DNA from: Patagioenas fasciata
Taxonomy: Eukaryota; Chordata; Aves; Columbiformes; Columbidae
Direction of reading: 5' to 3'
DNA: 64,000 nucleotides
NCBI RefSeq assembly: GCF_037038585.1
Contig: NC_092523.1
Location: 44,853,001-44,917,000 of the forward strand
The notes beneath the pieces are model-generated. The model saw nothing but the letters and a program-made list of their open reading frames with translations. It was not told the DNA's origin and ran no database searches. Made by a program: the position numbers and the translations under genes. Shown here one piece after another: positions 1 to 30,584 of this stretch. Each line of letters begins with the position of its first letter. The first letter of the stretch is position 1.

Positions 1-990
1 TTCGTGAGAGGGGAAAGAAGAAGGGGGCTGCATGTTTAGATTGCAAATACAGAATTGGAAATTGACCAGTAAAAAAAACATTACAGCTAGAAACCAGGAG
101 CTCCTTGGGCGTGGCTATGAGAACCACTTTAATTTGTGAAAATGTTTTTGGAGAGCATTTGCGGTGGTTCAGAACTGAAGTTGGCAGGTGCCTCCCTCCT
201 TTAGCTTTAAACTGGTTCATATAAAGTAACTACACAAAACATCGTGACATTGGTCTCATGCTGCGATCAGATTTTTCCAAGGTCATTAATTCTAGTAGGG
301 TACAAGTGTAAACTGATAGTATTACAAATGGCAATATATACATCTGTCAGAGCTTAAGACTACTATGGTATAGACAGCAGTAATTATAAACTGTTAATTG
401 CCACTGGAAAAGTAACTTAACACTTGAAATGTATGCCATTCTGGAAATAGATATGATGGGTTTGATAAAGAGATGCAGTTGGTTTTTTTCTCCTTCCATA
501 GATGTTTTGAGAGAAGGAGAATTATGTTGATACAACTTTTAGTTTGAGAGCAGGCAGAGTTTGGGTGACTAATACCATTTTGAGAAGACAAAATTTTCTC
601 AGGAATAAGGCAGTCTTGGTTGAATACTTAGATTGTTAACATGTCTTCTTTTCTATGAATAATGGTGAACACATTTATATATAGTTCTGTGTGGGGCTAC
701 CAGCATTTAGGGGAGGGAGCTGAACTGCTACGTTATGTCTGGTATTTTCTCACTCTATACTGTAGAAAACCCATTAGGAATTTCATCTTTCAGACTATTG
801 TGTTAAATAGAGAATTTTACAGAAGTGGTTTGAAGCTTGTACTTGTCTAAAATTGAACTATCTTTATTCTGAGATTTTATAATAATCTTTGAAAGAGGAT
901 GGACATGGGATCCTACTGTTAAATATTAGGTAAATGAAGACTTATTTCATAATTATGTTCATACTTTATATTTTCCATCTATTCTATTAG
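1..990. other. PPID intron, window start
   Basis: AT-rich, non-coding sequence before the first visible PPID exon. I looked for the preceding exon, which should encode the end of the cyclophilin domain and the acidic linker, and did not find it. The short open frames here resemble nothing I know. Confidence 0.6.
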
Positions 991-1097
991 GTTGACAAGA
1001 TTGTGGCCATAGCAGAAGACATAAAGAATATAGGAAATACTTTCTTCAAATCTCAAAATTGGGCAGTGGCAGCTAAAAAGTATAGTAAAAGTTTACG
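991..1097 (+). CDS. PPID: PPID coding exon (first in window)
   Basis: Begins in phase 0 after the acceptor ttctattag and encodes VDKIVAIAEDIKNIGNTFFK onward, the linker plus helix A of the first TPR. It ends with two bases of an Arg codon (cg|g) before the donor gtaagg. Confidence 0.93.
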
Positions 1098-4000
1098 GTA
1101 AGGCTATCGTTATTCAATCAGGTAGCTCCTGTAACCCAGATTAATACTGCTATCAAGCAATGATATGTGCATTTTAGAAGTGCCTGTTGCTGTGCTTTTT
1201 TTTTTTTAAATAAAAGCCTTCTGAATCTGATTTTTAGCTACTACTCAAGTAGGTCTCTGCTCACTGCTAGGTAAGAGCTATAGGCAGGAAGTGTTTAGAG
1301 CTGACTAAATGCTCTTTTTAATACTCTTGCTGTGCTGGTGCATAACTGGGAAGAAAAGCACAGTAGTACATAGAATAGTTAATGGACAGGAAAGGAGAGA
1401 GATAGTTGTTCTCTGATTTCTAAAAAAAACCAGTAGGTTCAGGAAATTGGTAAGCTCAAGAGAGGGCACCCCCAAGCGTGGTGCTCGTTAATTAATTATT
1501 ATTTTTTCTGAGGCTCCATACTGTCATCCTGACTTGATGTATAGTGCAGACTTGCCTTCAAAATCATGTTTTTTCTGCTTTTGTGTCCATGCTGCTCGTT
1601 TATTCTTTTCGTGCTTTTTGCTTTATGCATATGAGCTTCTCCTAAAAACTCTTATTTTTAAGTTATACTGACCTTCATCCCTACCTTCTAAAAGATCATT
1701 GATTAACTAGCAGTAACAATAATGAGAGAAAAAAAAATCAAGGCATATTTAGTGCTTCAGTTGAATTTTTCAACTGACTGGGCTTCAAACAAATGATGCC
1801 TTTCTGAAGCATAAGAATGAATCCTTTAATCACAGGTATTAACCCAAGATGCAACATCTCCCTCTGCCCTCAAAAAGCCTATCACAGCCCAACAGAAATC
1901 CCAAAGTAAACAGGATTTATATGTAAACCTTTTAGAAATCATAGAGAAAAAAAAGGTTGGAATGGATCTTTAAGGAACTTTGTGTTGTATCTATTACCTT
2001 TTCCCATTCTTAAGTAAATACTAGGTATAATTATGCCATCCTTCACAATTAGTTGTCTTGCTAACTCTTAAGCGCACCTGATGAAGACTCTTCCAGTCAG
2101 AGTAGACAGCTTGTATTTGGTGCTTTTTTTTCCTTTGTGGATGGAAAGGATAGTAATTTTTGTAGATTAAACAAATCTGATCATTCCAGCTCTTCTTTAT
2201 AGATCACACTTTTGTGGACATGCATTGTTATTGTATCTTAAAATATAATACATCTAAGTAAGATGGTGTATTTTAGCCGTCACTTAGCCAGAATTGATAG
2301 GAACAGAACAGCTCTTATTGGGGTATCTACCGTGTCTTATGTACAAATTACCTACCAGACCATCTGGCAGTGTTGTTTTCTTTTTACCAACAGTAACCAT
2401 TATAACCTTCTATTCTGTTTCTTGTCTTACTGCTGCTTACCCAGGTTCTTAAAATTTCTTTTAAATGCAAGAATTGACTTCTTTTTTTTTTTTGCCAAAA
2501 AAATGTATTATTTCCTTTTGTCTCCCTGAATATTATTGATTTCTCTGACTTGGAAACTCTGATTTTGTTTCCAGAATGGTTGCAATCTTTCATGTTTGTG
2601 TATGATTTATAAACATTATAGCAGTATTCTTTTTGTCTTGAACATAACACAGTTTTGTATTGTAACGCTCCTTAGGCTTTTTACCCTTTTCTCTCCTGGT
2701 TCTCCTCTTTTGCATGATGCCCAACAAGTGGAAAAATCTTTTGGACTATGGCTAAATTTTAAGTATTGCTTATTTCTGTCATCCAAAGTTGTATACAAAC
2801 CATTCAACACTCAAAAGATAGGGCATGCAAAAACTGAAGTTAGGTGGGCATGGATCTGCAAAGACTTCATTTGTCATGGCATGCCTAAAATACAAAACCC
2901 ATTATTTTTATTTTTAAAATAAAACCCACAGATGTTCTATTAAGTAGGCCATTAAAAAAAGAGTTAGAACTTTTATATCCACAACAGACCTTTGCCACTT
3001 AAAATAAAAAACTGACAGTATTAGCATATTGTAAATTAAGAATGAGATACCGTTTGCCTGCAAGTTTGCCTATGGAACACAGATGTGGTAAATGATGTCT
3101 CTCAGTCTTGAAGCAGTGTCTGTTTTGAAATTCAGGAAAAAAGTCATGAAGGAAGACAATGGACAGAAGGTGGAGTTACTAATGCTCATAAAACACCCTC
3201 CTCTATAAAGTAAAGTTAGCTTCAGCTTTTAGCTATAAACGCCTAAATTAATTAAAATATTAATGGGGGAACTGAAGAAGAGATGAAACTTCCCATGAAT
3301 GTGGAAGGAGCAGTGGTGGTGTTCCATTGATGAGGAACATATTTTTTGAAAATAAGCAGTCATTGAGAGAAATTCTAATGGTTTCATGCCATCTAGAATA
3401 GTGCATTTTTCTAAGGAAAAGAATGCTGTTAGTACAGTGGACAATTAAGAGTTAGAGCAGAACATGCACTAGTGAGTTCATCTTTTTTGCCAGGACAGGT
3501 CTTACATATTTAGTCTTAATAAGTATTTGTGATAGTGGAATTGAAGCTGCTTTAAAAATACCAATTTGGAGAGCATAGTTCACACTTACCTGTGGAATGG
3601 TAGCTAAGAAAAAAATGGAAGTTGCAACATTAATGCATGTTCTTTGTAAATCTGTTTTTTTGCAGGTATGTAGAAGCTTCTGAAGCAATGGCAGAGGAGG
3701 CAGACAAACCAAAGTTAAAGATGGTTGCTTTGACCTGCATTTTAAATATTGCCGCTTGTAAACTAAAGCTGTTGGATTGGCAGGGAGCCATTGAAAGTTG
3801 TTCAGAGGTAAATTTAATGTTTAGTATTTTGGTTAACAGTTGGCCTGTATAGAAAATGGAGACTGAAACTACAATGCTTTTTTTAAGAGTCTTCTGACAA
3901 GCTTATAATTTGAAACTAAACAAAGTAGAAGGCTGATTGTGAAGTTATTACTAACTTCTAAGTATATGGCTTTTTAAAAAGATTTTGAAATTGCAGCAAC

Positions 4001-6677
4001 TCAATAGAAACAAACAAAGGGGGGCTGTTGCTTTCTGCCAGAAAAACGCACACTGTCAGTTTTGTTTACTAAGAGCAGACCTAATTTTTATATTACAAAG
4101 AGTTAAACTGTCTTCAGTGAACTAGGAGTACTTTTGTCTGGAAGACTCATACGAGCAAAGCATTTCACTTGCTTTTAGATTTGATGGTCCTGTATTAAAT
4201 AACTGAAGTGACTTTTCCAACTAAAGTCCTTTAAGGTAGGCTTAATGGTAAAATGAAAGCAGTGAATAGGTAGAAAGAATGAAGGAAACAATTAATATGG
4301 AAATATTGAAAAATAATAAATTTTAAAAAGAAGTAACAGTGACATAGACATACTGACAAAATTTAGTACATTTGAGGAAACTTTGAATAATTCAGTAAAA
4401 CTCTGGAATTTTGAAGGAAATAAAGAATGCTCTAATCTGTTAGCAGAGGATCCTGAGCAGCATCTCCTAGGGCTTCATGCTGAAAGCAGGAGTCCCAGCT
4501 AATCTACTTGTAAGGCGTCTTTCGTGAACTGGCTTCCCACATGGAAAACTTCCATAAACCTACATTCAGAATGGACAAATGGAGGATGAGGAAAAAAAAA
4601 AGCCCTGTGTAATGTCATATCTGTCATCTGGAAAATGGTAAAAAAGTGAAACAGCATTTAAGTGTTATAGATAGAAATTATTAATCATAATACTTGCCAT
4701 TGTGGAAAAACAAAACAAACAAAACAACAACAACAAAACCCCAAACAAAACAAAAACAAAAAACCAAACCCAAAACAACAACAAAAACCAAACCAAAACC
4801 AAACCTTCCTTCTTTTTAAGATTACATAATGCTTAGATAAAGGCAACTTCATTGCTGTAGTAGAGTTCTGTAATGTATTTAGCCTGCATCTTTAATACAT
4901 GCAAGTGTTAAAGAGTGTATAAGTGTTTTAATCAGAACACCGGTTTCCTAAGATTAACTAGTAGAGTTCAAGGTAACCATTGACGAGAAACTACACACTT
5001 TCACTTCTACGATTTTCTAAGGCCAAAAACGTTTTAAATTAACAATCTGTAATACATTCGTTTTTGGTGTAAATAAGGAATTATGAACGTCTGAACCTGT
5101 TCCAACAAACCTTGCTTTAAAATAGCTGTAAGCACAATGGTCAAGGTAAAACCAAGGAACGCTGCCTCTGTGTACACAATACAGACACTTGATTTTCTAA
5201 TTCTTAACACAGAGGCAGCTCTAGACTTTACAGCAGACAGATCAGGATGAGTGCCCGGAGTAACACTGTCTTTATATAAACAACAATAAAGTGATTCCAA
5301 ACAATCTAGATGCATCATCTAATGGTCTGTAATTCTTAGTTAATGGATTAAAGTTAATAAATTAAATTAATAAAGCCACACATATATGCAAAGGGATTTC
5401 CTGTAATCACTAAGAAACTATATTCTTTAACTAAAAAAGAGACACACTGTACAACTATCTCTAATAAGAATAAAGAACACAATCTTTACAGGCAAGAAAA
5501 CGAAACACCTAGCTAGCCAAATTAACTGAGGTACTTTGAAAACATAATTTAAGTAGTCAAGTAGTAGAAAAATCTCTTTGCCCAGCCACTATATTTTCTA
5601 TTTGTGAGAAAGTGAACCCATTTTATGTTCATGTATCCTCATCCTTCACAAAAGACCACTTCTGGTACTACAATACAGCATTCTTTTTTACACAGTTTTT
5701 ACACAGCTTACCCTCAAACCAACTGGGGAAGATGGTGTGAACTGTGCTATTTGTGGAGATTGGAGGCTGTGAAGTATTTGAAATGTTAATGTGACAATTT
5801 TATTACATTTACAGGCTCTTAAAATAGATCCAGCAAATACTAAAGCTCTCTACAGACGGGCTCAAGGATGGCAGGGAATAAAAGAACTCGATCAGGCGTT
5901 GGTAATGATCACAATATTTATTTATTTATTTTAATCTAAACATTTCATCAGAACAGTAATTGATATTTTTTTTTATTTAAGGCTGATCTTAAAAAGGCTC
6001 ATGAAATAGCCCCTGAAGACAAAGGTAAAATAAAGCTGTTTCTTTATAAATCCTTTCCTTAAAAAAAAAAAAAAAAAAACAAAGTAACCAGGGTAGGATT
6101 TAGCAGGAAATCACACCAGTGTGGTGCCTAGATTGCCGGCTTCTACCAGCTTAAATGCTGATGCATTGAGCACAGAGCACACTAAGGTGGAAAACCTGTT
6201 TTTATAGAGCAGTGATGCTTCTGCTGCACTGGGAAACCTGCTTATGTAGGTCAGAAGCACACCTCTTGGACCACCTCCCTACCCCACAGGGGTCTTATTA
6301 ACATTCTTAATTTCCTGGTCAAATTGGATAAGACTTTTAGCTAATAAATTCTATGTTGGCACCAACTTTATGCTTGCTATACCCTCCTCTACCTGGTTAC
6401 CTCACCAGGTGAAACAAGGTAAGGGACAAGGTCTTTTTGCTGCTAGTATCTGACCTAATAGAATATTAAATGCATTTCTGTTAAACAAAGTCACATGGGT
6501 AATTTGCAGCTGTGGGATCTGGTCTTGACATATTAGTTCTAATTAAAGAGATTACTATAACTGTATCATGGATTTTCTTTTTAAGCAGCTATCCAGACGG
6601 AAACACTCAAAATCAAACAGAAGATAAAAGCCCAAAAGGAGAAAGAGAAGGCAGCTTATGCTAAAATGTTTGCTTGA
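991..6677 (+). CDS. PPID: PPID (cyclophilin 40), 3' half: last five coding exons
   Basis: Peptidyl-prolyl isomerase D is a cyclophilin whose C-terminal TPR domain docks on the Hsp90 C-terminus in steroid-receptor chaperone complexes; it is mainly cytosolic. Exons 991-1097, 3666-3807, 5815-5901, 5982-6024 and 6589-6677 join in frame to 155 residues ending KAAYAKMFA-stop, matching roughly residues 216-370 of the 370-residue human protein. Visible TPR hallmarks are the stretches IGNTFFKSQNW, ILNIAACKLKLLDWQGAIES and NTKALYRRAQGWQGIKELDQ; a basic C-terminal helix (KQKIKAQKEKEKAAYAK) follows. All junctions are GT-AG and phases agree. The isomerase half and the promoter lie upstream of base 1. The next gene, ETFDH, ends tail to tail with it. 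The protein family was recognised from memory, with no database search. Confidence 0.96.
1098..3665. other. PPID intron
   Basis: A 2.6-kb AT-rich intron. Around 1930-1985 there is a weak resemblance to the 3' tail of CR1 LINEs (atcatagag, then ggttggaatggatc). Otherwise only T-rich runs are visible. Confidence 0.6.
3666..3807 (+). CDS. PPID: PPID coding exon, TPR1-TPR2
   Basis: Acceptor tttttttgcag, donor gtaaat. Encodes RYVEASEAMAEEADKPKLKM, then the second TPR helix pair including ILNIAACKLKLLDWQGAIES. The first base completes the Arg codon from the previous exon. Confidence 0.94.
3808..5814. other. PPID intron
   Basis: A 2.0-kb intron. It contains the A/C-only low-complexity tract at about 4709-4804 and no open frame with recognisable protein content. 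The minus-strand open frame at 5034-5318 looks like chance. Confidence 0.6.
4709..4804. repeat. A/C-rich low-complexity tract
   Basis: About 95 bases built almost only of A and C in irregular CAAA, CAAAA and CAA units, with no T and no G. It probably arose by slippage or from a decayed A-rich retroposon tail. Confidence 0.85.
5815..5901 (+). CDS. PPID: PPID coding exon, TPR3
   Basis: 29 codons, phase 0 at both ends, starting ALKIDPANTKALYRRAQGWQ. This is a textbook TPR segment with the conserved KALYRRAQ motif. Acceptor acattta-cag, donor gtaatg. Confidence 0.95.
5982..6024 (+). CDS. PPID: PPID coding exon, TPR3 C-terminal helix
   Basis: A 43-base exon encoding ADLKKAHEIAPEDK plus one base. 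It is only 80 bases from the previous exon, across an intron with a long T tract. Donor gtaaaa is followed by a poly(A) run. Confidence 0.93.
6589..6677 (+). CDS. PPID: PPID terminal coding exon
   Basis: Acceptor ttttaagcag. Encodes the C-terminal basic helix, ending AAYAKMFA and TGA at 6675-6677, the usual end of vertebrate cyclophilin 40. Confidence 0.95.
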
Positions 6678-6820
6678 TTGTCTTTTCTGAACCTTTAAAT
6701 CTATGCACTAACTCATGCAAAAGGATAAATGGAGCTGTTTCTTTCATTTGCCCTGTACTGCAGTTTTCAGTGTTTACAACACGAAAAGTCTAGTAATAAA
6801 GACAAACTGTTCAAAGGTGA
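6678..6820 (+). other. PPID: PPID 3' UTR with poly(A) signal
   Basis: The short 3' UTR carries AATAAA at 6795-6800, about 120 bases after the stop, so cleavage is expected near 6815-6825. The end point is inferred. Confidence 0.7.
6795..6800 (+). terminator. PPID: PPID poly(A) signal AATAAA
   Basis: A canonical hexamer 118 bases after the PPID stop codon, followed by GT-rich sequence near 6820-6860 that could act as the downstream element. Confidence 0.75.
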
Positions 6821-6959
6821 AGTGGTTTTTGGTTTTTAAGCTGCAGTAACTTGTGTTATGTGATTCAGGTGTGTCTCTAATGTGTAAATCAGTAGCAGCT
6901 GTGTTTTTGCAGCTTAACAGTTAGTGCTTCCTAAGAAGCTGGGTGTCACACCACGACAA

Positions 6960-7607
6960 TTTAGGCAGTTTCTATTAGAGTTTTTATTAACATAGGCCTG
7001 ATTTATTGTGAGGACCAAAACCACCGGTAGATATACAATGAAGGTGCAATATTACACTTTTTCCTTAAACCGCTTTACAGGTTGTATTACAGATGGGCTC
7101 CTTATTATCATCAGAAAAAAAAAAAAAACACCTGAAAATTTGATGTAAAATGTATAATACTTCAAAGCAGTGACAATCTTCTAGAGCGACATATTTTCCC
7201 TACTGCAAGGTGGGATTACATATAGTAAATCACTCCAGATAGAGAGAAAATACTTTTTTTTTTTAAGGTATGTACTAAATTATTCCACCATACCCACAAT
7301 TCTGTATATGGCTCCTGTTATCACTGCACTTCAGCAATAAATCCAAGATCCCAAGTTCCTTTGTCAGTTCTGAGAACAACTTTCTTCTGCCCGTCACACA
7401 ACTCCTGTAAAGAAGTCCTATTTAAATAAGGCAAGGGTTTATCCAGAAGGCAGTAACTTTCCATTTAATGCAACAGTCATACCTAAAACTCAGAATGGCA
7501 CATTAGTCGCAAACTCTAATATTCAAGTCAGTACTGTACTTTAATTACACTGCAGCATAAAAATATTTGTTGGTGATCATAAGTCACTGAATAGATTTCC
7601 TGTCAGT
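6960..7607 (-). other. ETFDH: ETFDH 3' UTR
   Basis: Minus-strand sequence following the ETFDH stop. Two reverse-strand AATAAA signals lie at 7002-7007 and 6983-6988, giving a 3' UTR of about 0.6 kb. The exact cleavage site is not visible. Confidence 0.65.
7002..7007 (-). terminator. ETFDH: ETFDH poly(A) signal (minus strand)
   Basis: AATAAA on the minus strand (tttatt on plus). A second copy lies at 6983-6988. This is the first canonical pair downstream of the ETFDH stop that I found. Confidence 0.6.
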
Positions 7608-26643
<19,036 letters not shown>

Positions 26644-26691
26644 GTCAGCAGCCGCGACCCCCTCGGCGCTTTCTGCTCCCCGCGACCGCCC

Positions 26692-26735
26692 TGCGCACGC
26701 CCCACTTCGGCCCTCGGCCACGCCGCGCCTGCGCA
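26692..26735. promoter_or_regulatory. Pair of NRF1-like sites near the ETFDH start
   Basis: TGCGCACGCC at 26692-26701 and GCGCCTGCGCA at 26725-26735 resemble the palindromic NRF1 site YGCGCAYGCGCR. NRF1 controls many nuclear genes for mitochondrial proteins, which fits ETFDH. This is motif-level evidence only. Confidence 0.5.
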
Positions 26736-26783
26736 CTCTGCTGCCGGCGAGAGAGTGCCGGTCCCGGCCGTCCTACCAGCAGG

Positions 26784-26802
26784 ACTACAGCTCCCAGAGC
26801 TC
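26784..26802 (+). promoter_or_regulatory. Second, weaker ZNF143-like motif
   Basis: ACTACAGCTCCCAGAGCTC keeps the ACTACARYTCCCAG core but lacks the 3' half. It has the same orientation as the stronger copy, 187 bases away, and is about 140 bases upstream of the ETFDH ATG. Confidence 0.6.
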
Positions 26803-26970
26803 CCGGCGGCAAGACCCGCCTCAGCTTCTCTCGCTGGACAACGGCTGAGCCGGTACGAACCGAGTCGCTCGTCTAATATTCAAAGGGAGACGCCGCGAGG
26901 AAGCAGGGAGGTGGGCTGGGCCCCTGCGGGGCAGCGCTGCAGGCGGGACCGCAGCTCCGCTGATGCCGCG

Positions 26971-26989
26971 ACTACAACTCCCGGCGTGC
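26971..26989 (+). promoter_or_regulatory. ZNF143/THAP11 (SBS-type) motif
   Basis: ACTACAACTCCCGGCGTGC matches the well-known promoter element ACTACAAYTCCCAGCATGC at nearly every position. It lies 122 bases upstream of the C4orf46 start codon. Confidence 0.8.
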
Positions 26990-27032
26990 AGCGCGGCGCC
27001 CGCGGCCCTCGCTCCTCGCTGGAGGGCGGTGA

Positions 27033-27527
<495 letters not shown>

Positions 27528-28525
27528 GCTCCTGTCGGACCGGAGAGCGGGCTTTTCTTCCCAGTCACCCTTTCTGGAGAGTTCACGTGGGTTTTTGTTT
27601 TCCTTCAGCAGCTCCCCGTGCGCACAGAGTTCTTTCAGATATACTTGATGACTCGTATGGATGTTGTGTGTAAGTCAGCGAGCAACATGACTTTGTTTAG
27701 GGAATAATTTGTGACTTTTAGGCTCTTCTGTTATATGTTAGTATGTGTGGTATGTCCAGAACTCATTACTGGTGAGGAAGTGGTGTCCTGGGAGGTGTTG
27801 TCAGCCCTCCTTTTCAAGAGCTGTCACCTGTGGAAACCCTGCCAACTCCAGAGAAACTTGCTGAACTAACTTCAGTTTTTCTCTATGCACACTTTTTCTT
27901 CGTATTGAGGACGGGATAATATGGCAAGTCGTGGCTTATTTACAAGGTTTAGATAAGCCCCATATCTCAAACCTTACTATTCTTTGCAGTATTGCAGTAT
28001 ATTTCTATGAAGCTACAGATTTTTTGCAAGATATTCAAGACAGTTTCACACTGTCTTTTGTTGTAATGAAGTGCCTTATGATGGATCGTATATCTCTGCA
28101 TGGTATAAGTTTGACTGTATTGTTTACTGATAGGATGGATTATTTTGAACTGTGAGTAAAAACTTCCATCAGTTAGAAGAAAAATCTGTGAAATGCATTT
28201 TCCGTTTTCTCAGGAGGCACATTAGAGCTTTTCCGGTATTTGGTCCTGTTTTATATCTTTGCCTTAAACAGTTACTAGTTAGTTAGTCTAGAAGTTGCTG
28301 GTAACAGCCAAGATCGCTAATTGTCATAAATAGCTGTACTGAAATTCCTGTACCTTTACCAGAGCACTGTGAAAAAAAGTAATGCTGAAATGCAACGGTA
28401 GGCTGCAGGAGACTGTGGTTGTACCATGATTTATTAGTCAGCCTTATTTTTACTAGTAGAAGGACCTTTTAAAAAACAAGCTGTAGTTTTCCTATCAAAA
28501 CAATAAAGATGTTACAAAAAACTCT
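27528..28525 (+). other. C4orf46: C4orf46 3' UTR (probable)
   Basis: Non-coding sequence after the stop. The first canonical AATAAA is at 28502-28507, giving a 3' UTR of about 1 kb. Further AATAAA at 28830-28835 and 29701-29706 could give longer forms. The end is inferred. Confidence 0.6.
28502..28507 (+). terminator. C4orf46: Candidate C4orf46 poly(A) signal
   Basis: First AATAAA after the C4orf46 stop on the plus strand, with TTCTGTTATT-type downstream sequence. Alternatives lie at 28830-28835 and 29701-29706. Confidence 0.5.
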
Positions 28526-29179
28526 GAAATAATGAATATTCTTCTGTTATTCGTAGGAACAAAGATGACATTGAATATATTCTTCAGTGAAAAACAGAAG
28601 TAATGGTAGAGATAGACATCCTTGCATATGTCATCAAAAGCATTTACAGTTATTGAGAAGGCTTGACCCCTCCAAGTACACAAGTTCTATTAAATGGAGT
28701 TCTAATTGCCCCAATTAAAGGCAAACCACGTGGCAGGATTTCACTTACTGTTTCTATCCCTGCAACTTAAAATGTTACTAAGCAGCTTGGAAAAGTAATT
28801 GTTTTGTTCAGCAGATAATATTTTATTTCAATAAAACATACAATAGTGGAAACACGATGTTTAACAATCTTCAATTTCAAGATAATTCAAAGTTCTGTAA
28901 ACAGTTGAAGTGTGAGTCACACTTCTTAAAATTCTACTTCTTATGCTGTTAAGAAGCTAAGTGCAAACATTGGAAGTGTCTTTTAACTTCATTTGTAAAG
29001 GCTTCAAATCATCAAAGCAAAAGAAGCATTTCTTTTACCTTTCTGGTCTTCTAGGCCATCGGACTGTGAGTATGGTACTGAAAGAGCTAGGTAAGTCATA
29101 GTAATTTGTAACAGAAAATATTTTCTTCAGTAAACATATGCAAAAGAACTGCCTCTAGAGGATTGTTTCAGATGGAATA

Positions 29180-29193
29180 TTTATTTATTTATT
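29180..29193 (-). terminator. RXFP1: Candidate RXFP1 poly(A) signals in an ATTT repeat
   Basis: Three overlapping minus-strand AATAAA hexamers at 29180-29185, 29184-29189 and 29188-29193, within a short (ATTT)n run. They are the first such hexamers I found beyond the RXFP1 stop. Confidence 0.45.
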
Positions 29194-29984
29194 TATTTGG
29201 TTTTTTTACCCTTGTAATGCTGGGAAGTGAAGTAATGCCCCCAAAAGTGCTGAATGGCTGTGCTCCTTATTTTAACTGTAATGCATCCAATCAGATGCAC
29301 AAGGTGACTAAAAGTAGATGTCACAACACTTATTAGGCCTGATAGTCTTCTATTTGGCTGTCTCCCGTTATTCCATGTTCAGAGATAAACATCTTCAGAC
29401 TGAAACTGGTTGAAGTCTGCAAGCTGTGGGGAGCTACTTATGGTATCTCATAAAGATTTTAGGATAGTCAGCCCAGTCTTTCCAGGGAAGGATCTTCTTC
29501 TGAAGTGGAAACTTCCACTAGCCAGGGCACTTGGTTGAGAAAAAACCCTTTCTCTTCCCCTCCAGCTCCCTTTCCCACAGTTCTTGTTCTGCCTGAATTA
29601 GAACAATAATTACACTTCCAGAATTGTTTTCACATGAGTGAAAGAGTTGGTAAATTTTTAAAAGGAATACAAATTTCACTTGTTTGGCTTTGACAAACAC
29701 AATAAACTGCTCTAATTATGAAATCTAAATATTTTTCTTAGGGCTATTGCTCCCTAGAGGTTTTCAGAACTGATACAGCCTAAATAGAGCCAATCAGAAA
29801 TTCTGAGGAGAAAAAAATTTGTAATGAGGAAACCAATCAACTCTTAAAACTTCAGCTGTTAAAAGGGAGGTGTGTTGTGGGTGTTTTTGTTTGTTTTTAG
29901 GTTTAATGAAAATAACCTTTTTTTCCCCTAAAGTTAGATGATTTTGAAAAATTCTGCTTTCAGGGTGAGATGTTTTAAATGACT

Positions 29985-30013
29985 CTTTTTTTTTTTTTTT
30001 TTTTTCCCCCCCC
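29985..30013. repeat. Poly(T)-poly(C) tract
   Basis: About 21 T residues followed by eight C residues: a pure pyrimidine block just beyond the RXFP1 stop codon, inside its probable 3' UTR (minus strand: G then A). Confidence 0.9.
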
Positions 30014-30282
30014 ACACTCCTGGGAGGAAAAAATCAAACTACTGACTTCTCATTCTGATCTAGGATGAGCTGTCAAAACGTCAGGTACCATTGTGAGATG
30101 GTAAAATTGTCGTTGTGTCAGTTCTACCAGCAAGCAGACACTGCTCCCCCTTCTTCATGCTCTGGTTCAGGTGAGCCCATGTGTCAATACCTCCCTTTTT
30201 TTTTTACTTGTTGCTGTGAAGCAGTGAGCCCACAGGTATGAAGCTAACAGTGCAGATGTCACCGTGAGGATCCAAAATATGT

Positions 30283-30584
30283 TTATGTATAGGAATTTAG
30301 TCTTGTTGACTGTGTAGTCACCGAAGCATCAGAGGAGTCTGTACAAAGCACCGGCTTTGTTAGCTTTGGTGCGATTTCATGCATTGGCCACATCTCTACC
30401 CAAATTAATGATGGACCGTACATTTTCTGATTGCCTTTACCTCTTTTGGATCTTCTTTGTCTGTAGTTATACCAAACCTGATGAATCATTTCTTTGAAAG
30501 GTCGTGTAGTCAAAGTGTAGAGAAGAGGATTCAAAGCACTATTTATTGGCAGTATAAAAATGACCACCCAGGAAGTTATGGTAC
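30283..30584 (-). CDS. RXFP1: RXFP1 terminal exon: helix 7 and cytoplasmic tail
   Basis: Reads [40 protein letters not shown], then a basic tail ending [13 protein letters not shown] and TAA at 30285-30283. NPLLY is the NPxxY motif. Confidence 0.97.

Larger units (their letters stand above)
28526..30282. other. Convergent 3' region between C4orf46 and RXFP1
   Basis: No protein-coding content was recognised. Minus-strand AATAAA copies in the ATTT repeat at 29180-29193 could end RXFP1, giving a 3' UTR of about 1.1 kb. A T-then-C homopolymer tract lies at about 29985-30013. Confidence 0.55.

Noticed and set aside
1930-1985. A second, short CR1 3'-tail fragment
   Set aside because: The resemblance (atcatagag, then ggttggaatggatc) covers only about 50 bases with several mismatches; not firm enough to list without an alignment.
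2263-2922. Intronic frames of 88-108 codons in PPID
   Set aside because: Low-complexity hydrophobic products from T-rich intron sequence; no splice or homology support.
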